The position numbers and the translations under genes were made by a program. DNA of 32,254 bases from Legionellaceae bacterium (lineage in GTDB: Bacteria; Pseudomonadota; Gammaproteobacteria; Legionellales; Legionellaceae). Below the pieces are notes generated by a model. It saw only the letters and a list, made by a program, of their open reading frames with translations. It did not search any database and was not told the origin of the DNA. Below are positions 22,247 to 32,128 of this stretch, in pieces. Position 1 is the first letter of the stretch. Each line of letters opens with the position of its first letter. The stretch covers positions 1-32,254 of the forward strand of contig JAUYQG010000124.1 in NCBI GenBank assembly GCA_030695645.1, written 5' to 3'.

Positions 22247-25200
22247 ATGACGATTGAGTTGAACGGACAATGTTACCAAAACGATCAGATAGAGGAGTTG
22301 TTTGATGAATTAAGATCAAACCATGTATCACGAAAAGTGATTTTGGTTTGTCATTCTGATAGGTTGGCTCCTGATATTCGGAGTTTGCTTGACAGTATTG
22401 AGTCGTCCGATCCTCCGCTTCCGTGTCGAGTTCAACTTGTTACTATTGTTAATGAACACAAGATACTACACCATGATGACCTGTTAGAAACCCTATATTT
22501 TAAAGGTAAGCGCAAGCAATTTTCGAATGACATGATTGCAAAAATTGTTCGGGCTGAAGGAGGGAGCGCACCACACGTACAAAAACCCTATATTGATAAA
22601 TCAATACTGAATTTATTTGGATCAGCGGGTGGTGATAAGCCCGAAATAGCCGTTCAGCAGCAGCAGCAGCAACAACAGCAACAAGCACAAAAGCAAGACA
22701 CTACAATCACTAAACCTCGTATTGCACATAAACGATCGGAAGCAATACCATCCTATGTTGATCCGAAAGAGCCTAATACCATCATCACTCGCGAAAACAT
22801 AATGAGAGATAATGAGGTATTGGCGTTTTACAACCAGAATTTTCAAAATCTCGCAGAGAAACCCTCTTTATTAGCTATTTGGGATAATCTAGTTGGTGAA
22901 CGAGCTATTTATATTGCTGATAAAAGAAAAACGATAACGGGTGTTGAACGTGATGCCATGATTGAAGTTATCCGTCATTATAAAGAGTTTGGTTACGGTG
23001 TTGTATCGGATAATTTACCGGTTATGATGAATGAATCAGGTGAAATAGAGGCTCGGTTTACATTAGAAGAAACTGGCTATGGCATACGTAACATGACATC
23101 GAATCCTACGACATTATCCATCAAGGCGCTGCGTGGGTTATTAGAAGATCATGTTGGATACATTCAATATTCGAATAAAATATATTATTTTAATAAGGTT
23201 TCACTTCAAGAGGTCCCAGAACTGAAAAAACAACAATTACAACCCATGATAAATGGGTTAGAAGCAGACAAGTTATATATCAAATCGGCTCATGAAACCC
23301 ATGATCCTGTGGAACGAGTTCTGTGTTACACAACTCATTGCAGTCAAGAAGAGAAAGACGATAAATCAGCGCTCACCATCACGTTATCACGGCATGAAAT
23401 CAAACCTTCGTTGGGCTCCTATATCGAATTATGTTCCGTAGACTCCGCCATTTCAGCCAATGATGTGATTATACATGAGCAGGTTTTACAGCGAACCACA
23501 TCATCTGACGAGAGCATAACAAACGCATTTCACTTTTTTCTTGCGAGCGGTACTGAGACGCGCGTGGGATTAATTAATCAACGACTGAACTCATTAAGAG
23601 AACTCAATAAAGTTAGGTTGAATGCCAATTTTTACCGCGGTCTTACGAACTTATTAGTGTCCGCTGGTGATGCCGGAGTATTGCTTTTCTTAAATTATTT
23701 AATTCATGTAAAAGATATCACCCTAATTGATAAATTCTTAGAAGAACCTCTCAATTATTTGCAATTTGCTTCGAAAGAAGGATTTGAAAAATTAGAGCAA
23801 ATATCTCGAAGTGATGTTGAGAAAGGGTTCAGTCCCGCACAACAAGATTGGTGGAAGACGCTGGTTTGCCAACACAGTGCGGCAGGTGCACGACTTGATT
23901 TTAATGATCTATTTAAAGCCTTTACGGACTCGATGAGCATACTGCAAATTGGTCCGAATAATGTGTTGCCAGAAAAATGCCCATTTGAACACGATATTAA
24001 ACACATGAAAACGGCTCTTGCTCGCTTTGTCTACGTAGTAAAACCCCATGTTGTTACAGAAGAGGCCAGTAATGATCCGTCACAACGTAATCAACAATTA
24101 GATTATTTAAGGGGGCTAGATCTTGGCCCTTTGGGTGCTGAGTTTGGAGTGCGTCATGAGGGTTTGAATATTGTCACGGAACAGACCGGGGCTTCGATTA
24201 AGCAGGGTGTGCTGCTATCGGATGGAAAGCCACAACTTTCCTATTCAATGCATGATGATGTGACTTTTGCCAAACGTATGATGTTATCCAGTGATAATAA
24301 AAAAGTAAAGGTTGATTTAACACAAGAGACTGACACGGAAACCCATGACGTGCGTTGTGAGGATAGTAAGATTTTCTTTTATCAATATATATGTGGGCAA
24401 TCTCAGATATTTCCACTAGAAAGTTATGACAACATCGTTAAATATGTCGAGAGTCTTACCGATCAGTTGATGGTACGTAAAGAGAATGAATTCTCGGCGT
24501 TATCGTTATCTGAGGAGTCGAGAGTCTCAATGTTGTATACCTTAGCAATGGCCAGTGCGGGTAAACGAGCATGCGTGGTTCAACCTAAAGAGCCTTTTGG
24601 AGAATTGCCTGATTATATTGAGGCATTACGCGAATACAGTAAGAAAATCGAAAGCAGAAGGGGGGATGGCCTAGAATATGCCTTAAAATGTATGCATCAA
24701 AGCGGGTTTCAAGTTGAGACTAGCCCGACTTTGGGTGAGCTAACAACCATCTTAAATCTCATGCCTGCTTCTTCAGATGCCAGGTTAGCAAAAGAACTAT
24801 TTCCATTGACACTTCGTTTGATTAAACACTATGGTGCTGCGGCCTATGATGTGATGAAACATCATAAAGAACGATTGGCTAAGCAAACTAACGCAGAAAC
24901 AGCAGACAAGACTTCGACCATCACGGCGATCAATTTTCCTGTTTTTGTCAAAGCATTAGATGCAATCTATTCGACTTCAGAGGCAGCGTTCTTGCGTGAT
25001 CAACCCGTCCTATTCCAGCGTTTTGTCACGGTATTATCACTCCTAAATGATTCGATCGAGGATCAAGTGGCGTATGAGCGCGACGTCAAACTATTGATGA
25101 CGCAATTGCATGACTTACCAAAACCGGTTTACAGTGCCTTATTAACTCAACTTTGTGATATTGATCTTGAAGCATCGGAAGGGTTACCCACGTTTGCTTC

Positions 25201-28200
25201 GTTAGGCCTCATGATTTCAGAAATAAAAAATAGTCACCTCATGAGAGGCTGTGATCTTGTGTTAATGACAGTGAGCAGCCAACCAACTCAACAACAATTA
25301 CATCAGGTTTGGTCGGCAAATGATAACAAGCCAATTTTGTGTAAACGCAGTAGCGGAATATTGAGAACACAACCTGATTATTATTTTTATGGTAAGAGTG
25401 GTTCTGCTTGGAATGTTCGTCACTTTGATAATCAAACTCAAAAAGACTGGCTAGATAACTTACCATTACCTTTTCCTTCAGACCAGGCTTCTCCTGTCCA
25501 AGCATTTGATTATGATTTTAACATAAAGCCAATTTATGACGCTATTATTGAAAACCATTGGCATGATGATATGAGCATTGATGATCATAAACTACCATTA
25601 GATGCTTTAAATCAGAACATGTTAACGTCGTTGGATGCCACACATACGGCATACGGAAAAAAAGAATTTGAAGAATTACCCCTGGATTTTATCAGCATGT
25701 TTCAAGAGTTTGCTCTGAAATATGATTTAAAAAATTGTCAAAAAACTTTAGAAACATATGCTGAAAAGCTTGGGATGGAACGTGTAGCGGTAACGGCATG
25801 CGGCGGACTTATTAGAGAGACAGTGGCCTTTTATGATCTTTTAGTTGATGAAAAGAAACAGTTGCGCGCACGTGACGATGTGAATCCGGAAGCCGTGTTG
25901 GATCAATTACAAAAACTCGACGATGTCATGAACCGCTTGCTTACCGTGAGTGAGATTCTAATTTATCCTATTCGAACGAGGCTGATAAAACTGATTCAAG
26001 GGGGCATGCTGGGTGGGGCAGAAAAAGCGGTGCTTCCTGATTTTTTTGATCAAAAAACGTTGAAAGTTTTCTTGGGTGCTTTATTTGATAACGAATTTAA
26101 GCTTCCCATGGAAGCCTCCGTTCGTGTACTAAAAGGACCAAAAACATTCCGAGATTTTTTAATGAAGCAGTTGGTGTTGAATAATACTAGCCAGATTACT
26201 ATGAGGGAAAGTATTCGGTTATACAAAGCACGTCAAGGTGTTCTAAATAAGTTTATTAATCAATTGGGAGCATTACAAAATCAAAATAAAGCTGAGTACT
26301 TAAAATGTGTGGAGTTACTTAATAACGAGCAAAATCAAATCGTATTGACCATGGACGATCTAAGTCGGATATTTCAAGTAGTACCGACACAAAAAAAATG
26401 GCCTATTTCAAAACAACTGGCTTGTATTTTTGAAGAACTTAAGAAAACCAACCGACAATCCAATCAATCGATTCCTGATGCAAGACTAACGAATATCATT
26501 AATGGGTTGAATGTGCTAGTAGAAGAGCAAGAAAAACTCACCCCTGCTGTGGTTAAATTGCTTTTTAAAGCGTCGTTTACTCATAACTTGGACAGTGATA
26601 ATCCGTTTCCGTTGCAGGCCATGTTGGATTTACAAAAGTCAGATTCTAGTGGCCAATTATTTAAACAATTCATCAACGTTGTTTCTTTAGTTTCTAAATT
26701 TAACAGCAGTGATTCAGCGGCACGAACTCTGTTGAGCACCGTGAGTGTTTTAGAAAAACAAGCGACTACCTTACCAAGCTTAAAATCATTTGTCTCGTTG
26801 CTATTAAAAAATATCAACTTGAATGGGTGTTGCTGCGCAAGGGTTATGCTGTCGGAACCGACGGAAGCGGATAAGAACAAAGTTCTTTCCTTGAATGAAG
26901 TATTAATTATTCGTAGCAAAGATGTTTATGAGATGGCTTTTTGTAATCTCGATGGAAAATACGAACGAAAGGTGATCGCAGATAATTCTGTAAGAGAACT
27001 TTTGGCTCAATACAATAGTGTTGGTCAATATATTATAAACGATGATCACGAACAGCAACTAAATGCTGTACTTCACTCGTTTAAAAGTAAATCGACTCTA
27101 AATCGCTTGCCTCTTAAATCGGAGCAATCCTCCTATGACGATTTATTAAAAAAAATCCCGAGCGATCCTGAAATTGCTGAGCAATGGCTTACAATCCTTG
27201 TTGCTTTGGGTGAATCCCGCCAGAATCCACCTGATTTGAAACAATTAAATGTGATTGCAGTGCTTTTAGAAGATGAGGCTAAATTAAAGACTATTCACAC
27301 TTTATTTAAGACACCACCTTATCCACCCATCGGTGACTTTATGGAGGTGATGCTGTCAAAAGAACATAATGCATTAGAAAACTATAAGCATGAATTTGAT
27401 TTACGTCCTTATAGCACGACGTGTGCTAAGGAAATAGACAATAACTTTATTTTAGATCCCGTGTCAATCAGTCGAGTTGTAGGCGGTATGACTCAGTATC
27501 TTGATAATCAAGGTATTAGTGAAGAGAAACAAGCAAATTTAGTTAAGCAACTGTGTTACGTGAATGCAATTGGACGGGGGGACTATCCATTACTTGGCAT
27601 CAAAGACGGGCAGCCCGTCAGTTACAAGCTAAAAGAAATGAGCCGAGCTGAGTTACTTACGTTGGTTGAAGAAATTAAAGCGTGTGTGCGTGCTGATCAA
27701 TCGCCCAAAGGCGATCGCAAGTTACAGCTGCATCTTTTAGCCGTGTTACGTGAGTTATATTGTCGTGGAACGTCGAAAAATCCTAACTCGACGCAGCTCT
27801 TGTCGATTTTATTGTCGTTAGAGCATCCTACCAATGTATTATTACAAATTGATACTGGCGAAGGTAAAAGTGTTACAACGGCTTTGTTTGCGGCAATGCG
27901 CTGTGCTAAAGGTCGTACCGTTCATGTTCCAACGGCTAATCGAACTTTGGTGAGTCAAGATTATCACGTTCAACAGAATAAATATTTTTTTACATTAGCT
28001 GGTATGAAATCAGCGGTTGTGGAATCTGGTTCGGTACGACATACCCATCAGGTGGGTGGAATCAATTATGGAACATTTGGTGATTTATCCATTTATCGAT
28101 CCACGGCTAAGTTGTTTGGTGAGAGTTTAACAACGGACGACCAAGGCAGGTTTTTCCGTACGGATGTGGTTTTGGATGAAGCAGATAAAATTTTAGATGA

Positions 28201-31200
28201 TCGGAAGCAGTATAATTACTCCATGGAAAAAGAGGGTGGGGGGGATTTATATTTTAATCCCAATGAATGGATGTATTATGAAATCCTCAATTTTGTTGCC
28301 AGCTCGCTTGAGTTTCAACGTGTGGAAGCGGATGCCGATGGCAATCCTCCCTGGAACCAAGAAGAACGTATTCGTCAAGTTAAAATATATCTTGAATCAG
28401 GGGAAAGAACGTCTGAGCAACGGCGTCAAGTTGGTGCATTGGATCGATACGATCTTGATATATGGATAATTAGTGTGTGTGATGCTCTTAGAATTAATCG
28501 AGGCAGAGATTATGCGATTCCACTAGAACCGACAAAACGTATGATGGACGGAGAGGAAGTTGAAGTTAACATAGTCACACCGGTGGATGCTAATGGTGTC
28601 CCTCAAGATGGCGCATCGTATTTAGAAGGTAGGCATCAGTTTTTACATGCCTTTTTAAGCAAGGGTGTTAAACATGGCACAGAAAAATTCAAAGCGATTT
28701 TAGAAAAACGGAACGGGGTCACAGGTCGTTATCCGATTGATGCAGAAACCATGTGCGTAGCGACTGAGTCGGCTGATGCGTATTTGACCGATTATTTGGA
28801 TGACGATCATGGTGGCGATATTATTGCTCTCACGGGTACCACCGGTACAAAAGATGAGCGACTGGAGTTATATAAAAAATATAATTTATTGCCGTTTGAA
28901 ATACCGCCTCACAAAAAAAGTAATCGAAAACCACTGCCTCCGCAAGTTGTGGAAAATACAAACAATAGCAACTTGGTTCGAGATAAAGCCATTATTACTG
29001 CTATTGAAAAACATGCCGATAGTGATAGTGCGTTGCAGCGGCAACCGATATTGGTTATTGCTGAGGATATGAATCAAGCCAAAGCTCAGTATGATGTGCT
29101 GTGTGCAACCTATGGTGATAGGGTTCAATTGATTACGGGAATGGAGTCCGATGCCCAGCGGACGGAGGCTCTAGTCGTCGCGGGTAAGCCTTATAGGATA
29201 ACGGTAGGTACACCGTTGTTAGGTCGTGGAACGGATATTAAGCTGGAGAATGAGCGTAAACAAGAAGACTACCCGGGTTTATTTGTTATTCAAACCTATC
29301 TTGATACACCTCGTAATACTCGTCAAATTGTGGGTAGAGCAGCACGTAAAGGTGATCTTGGAAAGTATCTTGCAATTTATTCAGAACCGGGATTTGAATT
29401 TTCTAGATTTCCGGTGTTGAATTTTTCACTGGGTCTGAGTGAAAAAGAGCAACATAGACAAATCGATCGTCTGCAAAAAATATTGAGTGAAAACGCAGCA
29501 GTAGAGCGGCACTATATGCAAGAAGTCGATGATATTCAACAAGTTTTATTACGACAATTTGACGCGTGGAAAAGCGTATTATTGGGTGGTGAGACAGAGG
29601 ATCGCCGATATCTGGAAACTGAAATTTTCACTTTACGAGCTAAACTGATTCAACAAGTTAGCAAGACATGGAGTGATAGGTTAAGTGAGTCTGATCATGA
29701 CAATAAGTATAAGAATTCCTACATTCGTCGAAATGGAAAAGATGGTGTCTTGGAGACCAGTGAACTTGATAAAGCACTCACATTATTTGAAACGGATAAT
29801 GGATTAGGTGTTCCTAAAGTATGGAGTATGATTCAAAAAGAGTTGATCAATAGTAAGCTGAAATTGAAGTCGCGTTCAAGGGTTGACGATGTACGTTTTG
29901 AGTATTTAGAGCATGATAATATTGCGAATGATTTGCAATATCGAAAATTGAAACTTCAGCATAAGCGTCTGGATATGGAACGTTTATGTCGAGTGAATGA
30001 AGAACGTACAAAACGAATTGTGGAGTTGGCCTTGGATCCGGATGGGGCTGTATTGGCATTTGATGGTGAACAGATGGAACCTTCGGAAAAGCTAAGGGTA
30101 ACAGAGGCACATGCTAAGACTTATTTAGATGCCATTTTTCAACAGTCTCATAAGCTTCAGTTGGTCGATGATAAGAAGGCACCAATAAGTACTCGAATAG
30201 AATTATTGGTAGGAGCATTATTAGAGCCAAAGTCTTATAAACAACGAGTGCAATTCCAGTCGGCTGCTATTGAGTGTTTGGAGTTATACAACCGAGTGCA
30301 GGGTACGATCGTGGGTTTGCATGATTTTGAAAACACAGCCTCCAACGCGTGTAATATCAAACAACAGATAGATCGGATAGAATCTGTGTATAAAAAAGAT
30401 GTGGTTAAGCCTTTGGCTGTCGATTTAATAGATCAATTATCTTGGGTTAAAGAGTCTTCCAGTTTCTATCGCACTTGGATGGAGCATTCGAAAGTGACTC
30501 GTGCGGCTTTGGCAATAGTGAAAGCGTCAGAGGCGGTTCAGAACGCGTATCTGACGAGTAATAAAGCTCAGCAACACATAGCACTGAGAGCGCTGAATAA
30601 ATCATTGAATCACCATCAAGTGATGCTCAGTAATATGTGGTATTACTTCCCATTTGGGGAGTGTTTTTTTGGCTACAAGGATACGCGTAAGGTTATTGCG
30701 GATGCTTTGAATCAATGCACCATGTTGGTGAGGATTGATCCGGATTCGGCTCTGCAATTACAAGAATTACAATACGATGGTTATGAAGCTGGAAAATGCC
30801 AAGCCTATTTAACGGATTTCACAGCCCAACTGCGAGCTTTGCAAGTGAACGATGAGGGATGGAAGGAGGTTCTTAAGCAGGTGGAATTGATACAAAAAGC
30901 AAACGATGGATTAGCTGTAGTGGATGAATTGCTGCATTATTTAAATACATCAGAGGTTCAAGCCATGGCATTGGTGGTCAAACCAACCTTAATCAGTTCC
31001 TTTTCATCACTGTTTACTAAAGTTACGGTGAATCCTGTGCAAGTGCTGATTAAAACCTTAACGGCAGCACATACCAAGATACGACAGGATGATCCTGAAA
31101 TAGAGCCGACTAGAGCTCGATTGTTTATGTCGAAGAAAGAAGCGAGTTTGACGAAAGTACTAAGCCAATATAATGCTCTTAAGGTGACTATTAATCCTGG

Positions 31201-31978
31201 AGTCAGTCATCGTCCGATCATACGAGCAAAGCTCAACGTTGCTGATTCAACATCCCGAAACGATGATCGAGATCATGCTGGTTTTGACACCTATTTTGAT
31301 GTCGTGATTCATGGACAAGTGCCAATAGCGGATTTTGCTACAGAATATCAATTTCAACACGACTCTCGGCGTGGTACGTATGAGTTGGAGCTTAAGGATG
31401 TGACTGCTGAGATAGGCAGGGCGAGTCGTGATTTGGACAAAGCAAAAGCTGGATTGCACATTGCACAAGACCTATTACAAACTATAAAATCATCTGCAAA
31501 AAATAATAAGCCAAATAAAACCCCTACAATGGCTGCTATTGTAACTATGAGTGCATTTTTTCAGCGAAATTGGAGCAATTTACGTGGGCATCAGCCGGTA
31601 GTTAAGAAGAGCGTGGATGTGCATCCGATTTCAGGCCATTGGCAAAAATTGAGAAATAATTTGAAGCAGGCTGTTGCTATAGAACAAGACGCTGCTCTAG
31701 AAAAAGTAGGTCATTTACCGAATCAGATAGAGACTTTAGAAGCAACGTTAAAAACGTTACGTGATAAAGAGTGTATTTTAAAAGAACGAATTCACAAAAG
31801 CAATGCGAATATTATGTTTAAACGCTTTGATAACCTGGATGATTTATTGAGTTTTGAAACAGCATTGAAGCGTAAATATAGTGCTATTGGGGAATCGAAT
31901 GAAGAGACGGATGCAGAATCGGTTGCTAATGATGACAGTTTTGATCCAGCACGTTTGAGGGAAGGGATCTCAAATTGA
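22247..31978 (+). CDS. Giant SecA-motor-like protein, candidate Dot/Icm substrate
   Basis: A single open frame of 3243 residues. A SecA-type ATPase core spans about 1830-2400: Walker A DTGEGKS (1869-1875), the SecA-specific INYGT (1939-1943), Walker B LDEADKILDD (D1977-E1978), EGRHQ (2127-2131, SecA has EGRRWSDGLHQ), motif III TGTTGT (from 2196), motif V GRGTDI (from 2326) and motif VI QIVGRAARKGD (2360-2370). The roughly 1830 N-terminal residues match nothing I recognise and contain ten consecutive Gln at 137-146. The C-terminal 840 residues look helical, with coiled coils near the end and a Glu-rich tail (GESNEETDAESVANDD). There is no signal peptide or membrane helix. TGAGG lies 5 bases before the ATG. 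At nearly four times SecA length, this is not housekeeping SecA. The effector role is inferred from the location after icmB and from the tail. It could instead be a cytoplasmic translocase-like or helicase-like protein. Confidence 0.9.
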   Translation: MTIELNGQCYQNDQIEELFDELRSNHVSRKVILVCHSDRLAPDIRSLLDSIESSDPPLPCRVQLVTIVNEHKILHHDDLLETLYFKGKRKQFSNDMIAKIVRAEGGSAPHVQKPYIDKSILNLFGSAGGDKPEIAVQQQQQQQQQQAQKQDTTITKPRIAHKRSEAIPSYVDPKEPNTIITRENIMRDNEVLAFYNQNFQNLAEKPSLLAIWDNLVGERAIYIADKRKTITGVERDAMIEVIRHYKEFGYGVVSDNLPVMMNESGEIEARFTLEETGYGIRNMTSNPTTLSIKALRGLLEDHVGYIQYSNKIYYFNKVSLQEVPELKKQQLQPMINGLEADKLYIKSAHETHDPVERVLCYTTHCSQEEKDDKSALTITLSRHEIKPSLGSYIELCSVDSAISANDVIIHEQVLQRTTSSDESITNAFHFFLASGTETRVGLINQRLNSLRELNKVRLNANFYRGLTNLLVSAGDAGVLLFLNYLIHVKDITLIDKFLEEPLNYLQFASKEGFEKLEQISRSDVEKGFSPAQQDWWKTLVCQHSAAGARLDFNDLFKAFTDSMSILQIGPNNVLPEKCPFEHDIKHMKTALARFVYVVKPHVVTEEASNDPSQRNQQLDYLRGLDLGPLGAEFGVRHEGLNIVTEQTGASIKQGVLLSDGKPQLSYSMHDDVTFAKRMMLSSDNKKVKVDLTQETDTETHDVRCEDSKIFFYQYICGQSQIFPLESYDNIVKYVESLTDQLMVRKENEFSALSLSEESRVSMLYTLAMASAGKRACVVQPKEPFGELPDYIEALREYSKKIESRRGDGLEYALKCMHQSGFQVETSPTLGELTTILNLMPASSDARLAKELFPLTLRLIKHYGAAAYDVMKHHKERLAKQTNAETADKTSTITAINFPVFVKALDAIYSTSEAAFLRDQPVLFQRFVTVLSLLNDSIEDQVAYERDVKLLMTQLHDLPKPVYSALLTQLCDIDLEASEGLPTFASLGLMISEIKNSHLMRGCDLVLMTVSSQPTQQQLHQVWSANDNKPILCKRSSGILRTQPDYYFYGKSGSAWNVRHFDNQTQKDWLDNLPLPFPSDQASPVQAFDYDFNIKPIYDAIIENHWHDDMSIDDHKLPLDALNQNMLTSLDATHTAYGKKEFEELPLDFISMFQEFALKYDLKNCQKTLETYAEKLGMERVAVTACGGLIRETVAFYDLLVDEKKQLRARDDVNPEAVLDQLQKLDDVMNRLLTVSEILIYPIRTRLIKLIQGGMLGGAEKAVLPDFFDQKTLKVFLGALFDNEFKLPMEASVRVLKGPKTFRDFLMKQLVLNNTSQITMRESIRLYKARQGVLNKFINQLGALQNQNKAEYLKCVELLNNEQNQIVLTMDDLSRIFQVVPTQKKWPISKQLACIFEELKKTNRQSNQSIPDARLTNIINGLNVLVEEQEKLTPAVVKLLFKASFTHNLDSDNPFPLQAMLDLQKSDSSGQLFKQFINVVSLVSKFNSSDSAARTLLSTVSVLEKQATTLPSLKSFVSLLLKNINLNGCCCARVMLSEPTEADKNKVLSLNEVLIIRSKDVYEMAFCNLDGKYERKVIADNSVRELLAQYNSVGQYIINDDHEQQLNAVLHSFKSKSTLNRLPLKSEQSSYDDLLKKIPSDPEIAEQWLTILVALGESRQNPPDLKQLNVIAVLLEDEAKLKTIHTLFKTPPYPPIGDFMEVMLSKEHNALENYKHEFDLRPYSTTCAKEIDNNFILDPVSISRVVGGMTQYLDNQGISEEKQANLVKQLCYVNAIGRGDYPLLGIKDGQPVSYKLKEMSRAELLTLVEEIKACVRADQSPKGDRKLQLHLLAVLRELYCRGTSKNPNSTQLLSILLSLEHPTNVLLQIDTGEGKSVTTALFAAMRCAKGRTVHVPTANRTLVSQDYHVQQNKYFFTLAGMKSAVVESGSVRHTHQVGGINYGTFGDLSIYRSTAKLFGESLTTDDQGRFFRTDVVLDEADKILDDRKQYNYSMEKEGGGDLYFNPNEWMYYEILNFVASSLEFQRVEADADGNPPWNQEERIRQVKIYLESGERTSEQRRQVGALDRYDLDIWIISVCDALRINRGRDYAIPLEPTKRMMDGEEVEVNIVTPVDANGVPQDGASYLEGRHQFLHAFLSKGVKHGTEKFKAILEKRNGVTGRYPIDAETMCVATESADAYLTDYLDDDHGGDIIALTGTTGTKDERLELYKKYNLLPFEIPPHKKSNRKPLPPQVVENTNNSNLVRDKAIITAIEKHADSDSALQRQPILVIAEDMNQAKAQYDVLCATYGDRVQLITGMESDAQRTEALVVAGKPYRITVGTPLLGRGTDIKLENERKQEDYPGLFVIQTYLDTPRNTRQIVGRAARKGDLGKYLAIYSEPGFEFSRFPVLNFSLGLSEKEQHRQIDRLQKILSENAAVERHYMQEVDDIQQVLLRQFDAWKSVLLGGETEDRRYLETEIFTLRAKLIQQVSKTWSDRLSESDHDNKYKNSYIRRNGKDGVLETSELDKALTLFETDNGLGVPKVWSMIQKELINSKLKLKSRSRVDDVRFEYLEHDNIANDLQYRKLKLQHKRLDMERLCRVNEERTKRIVELALDPDGAVLAFDGEQMEPSEKLRVTEAHAKTYLDAIFQQSHKLQLVDDKKAPISTRIELLVGALLEPKSYKQRVQFQSAAIECLELYNRVQGTIVGLHDFENTASNACNIKQQIDRIESVYKKDVVKPLAVDLIDQLSWVKESSSFYRTWMEHSKVTRAALAIVKASEAVQNAYLTSNKAQQHIALRALNKSLNHHQVMLSNMWYYFPFGECFFGYKDTRKVIADALNQCTMLVRIDPDSALQLQELQYDGYEAGKCQAYLTDFTAQLRALQVNDEGWKEVLKQVELIQKANDGLAVVDELLHYLNTSEVQAMALVVKPTLISSFSSLFTKVTVNPVQVLIKTLTAAHTKIRQDDPEIEPTRARLFMSKKEASLTKVLSQYNALKVTINPGVSHRPIIRAKLNVADSTSRNDDRDHAGFDTYFDVVIHGQVPIADFATEYQFQHDSRRGTYELELKDVTAEIGRASRDLDKAKAGLHIAQDLLQTIKSSAKNNKPNKTPTMAAIVTMSAFFQRNWSNLRGHQPVVKKSVDVHPISGHWQKLRNNLKQAVAIEQDAALEKVGHLPNQIETLEATLKTLRDKECILKERIHKSNANIMFKRFDNLDDLLSFETALKRKYSAIGESNEETDAESVANDDSFDPARLREGISN
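22655..22684 (+). repeat. CAG/CAA tract encoding ten glutamines
   Basis: Ten consecutive CAG or CAA codons, starting with five CAG, encode Q137-Q146 of the giant protein, followed by a further Gln-rich stretch. It lies in a low-complexity linker between an N-terminal domain and the rest. The pure CAG run is prone to length change by slippage. Confidence 0.85.
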
Positions 31979-32003
31979 ATAACATACCCATAATGGTAGA
32001 ACG

Positions 32004-32048
32004 TAGGGTGGGCAAAGCGGTAGCGTGCCCACCAGTTCGGAGCCGGCA
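32004..32048. repeat. Half copy of the GTAGGGTGGGC repeat family
   Basis: GTAGGGTGGGCAAAGCGGTA followed by GCGTGCCCACC resembles the arms of the palindromes at 2295 and 21598. It lies 26 bases after the giant gene. Only a short version is present. Confidence 0.55.
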
Positions 32049-32128
32049 GGGGATATTTGATGTAAATGCTCAATATGAGGTAAAATCCATCCCATCTTTA
32101 AACTGAAGGAATTAAAGGTTGTATAGGG

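Noticed and set aside
22247-31978. Reading the giant gene as the housekeeping secA
   Set aside because: Housekeeping SecA is about 900 residues with the motor at the N-terminus. Here the motor begins near residue 1830 and motif details differ (DEADK for DEVDS, TGTTGT for TGMTGT).
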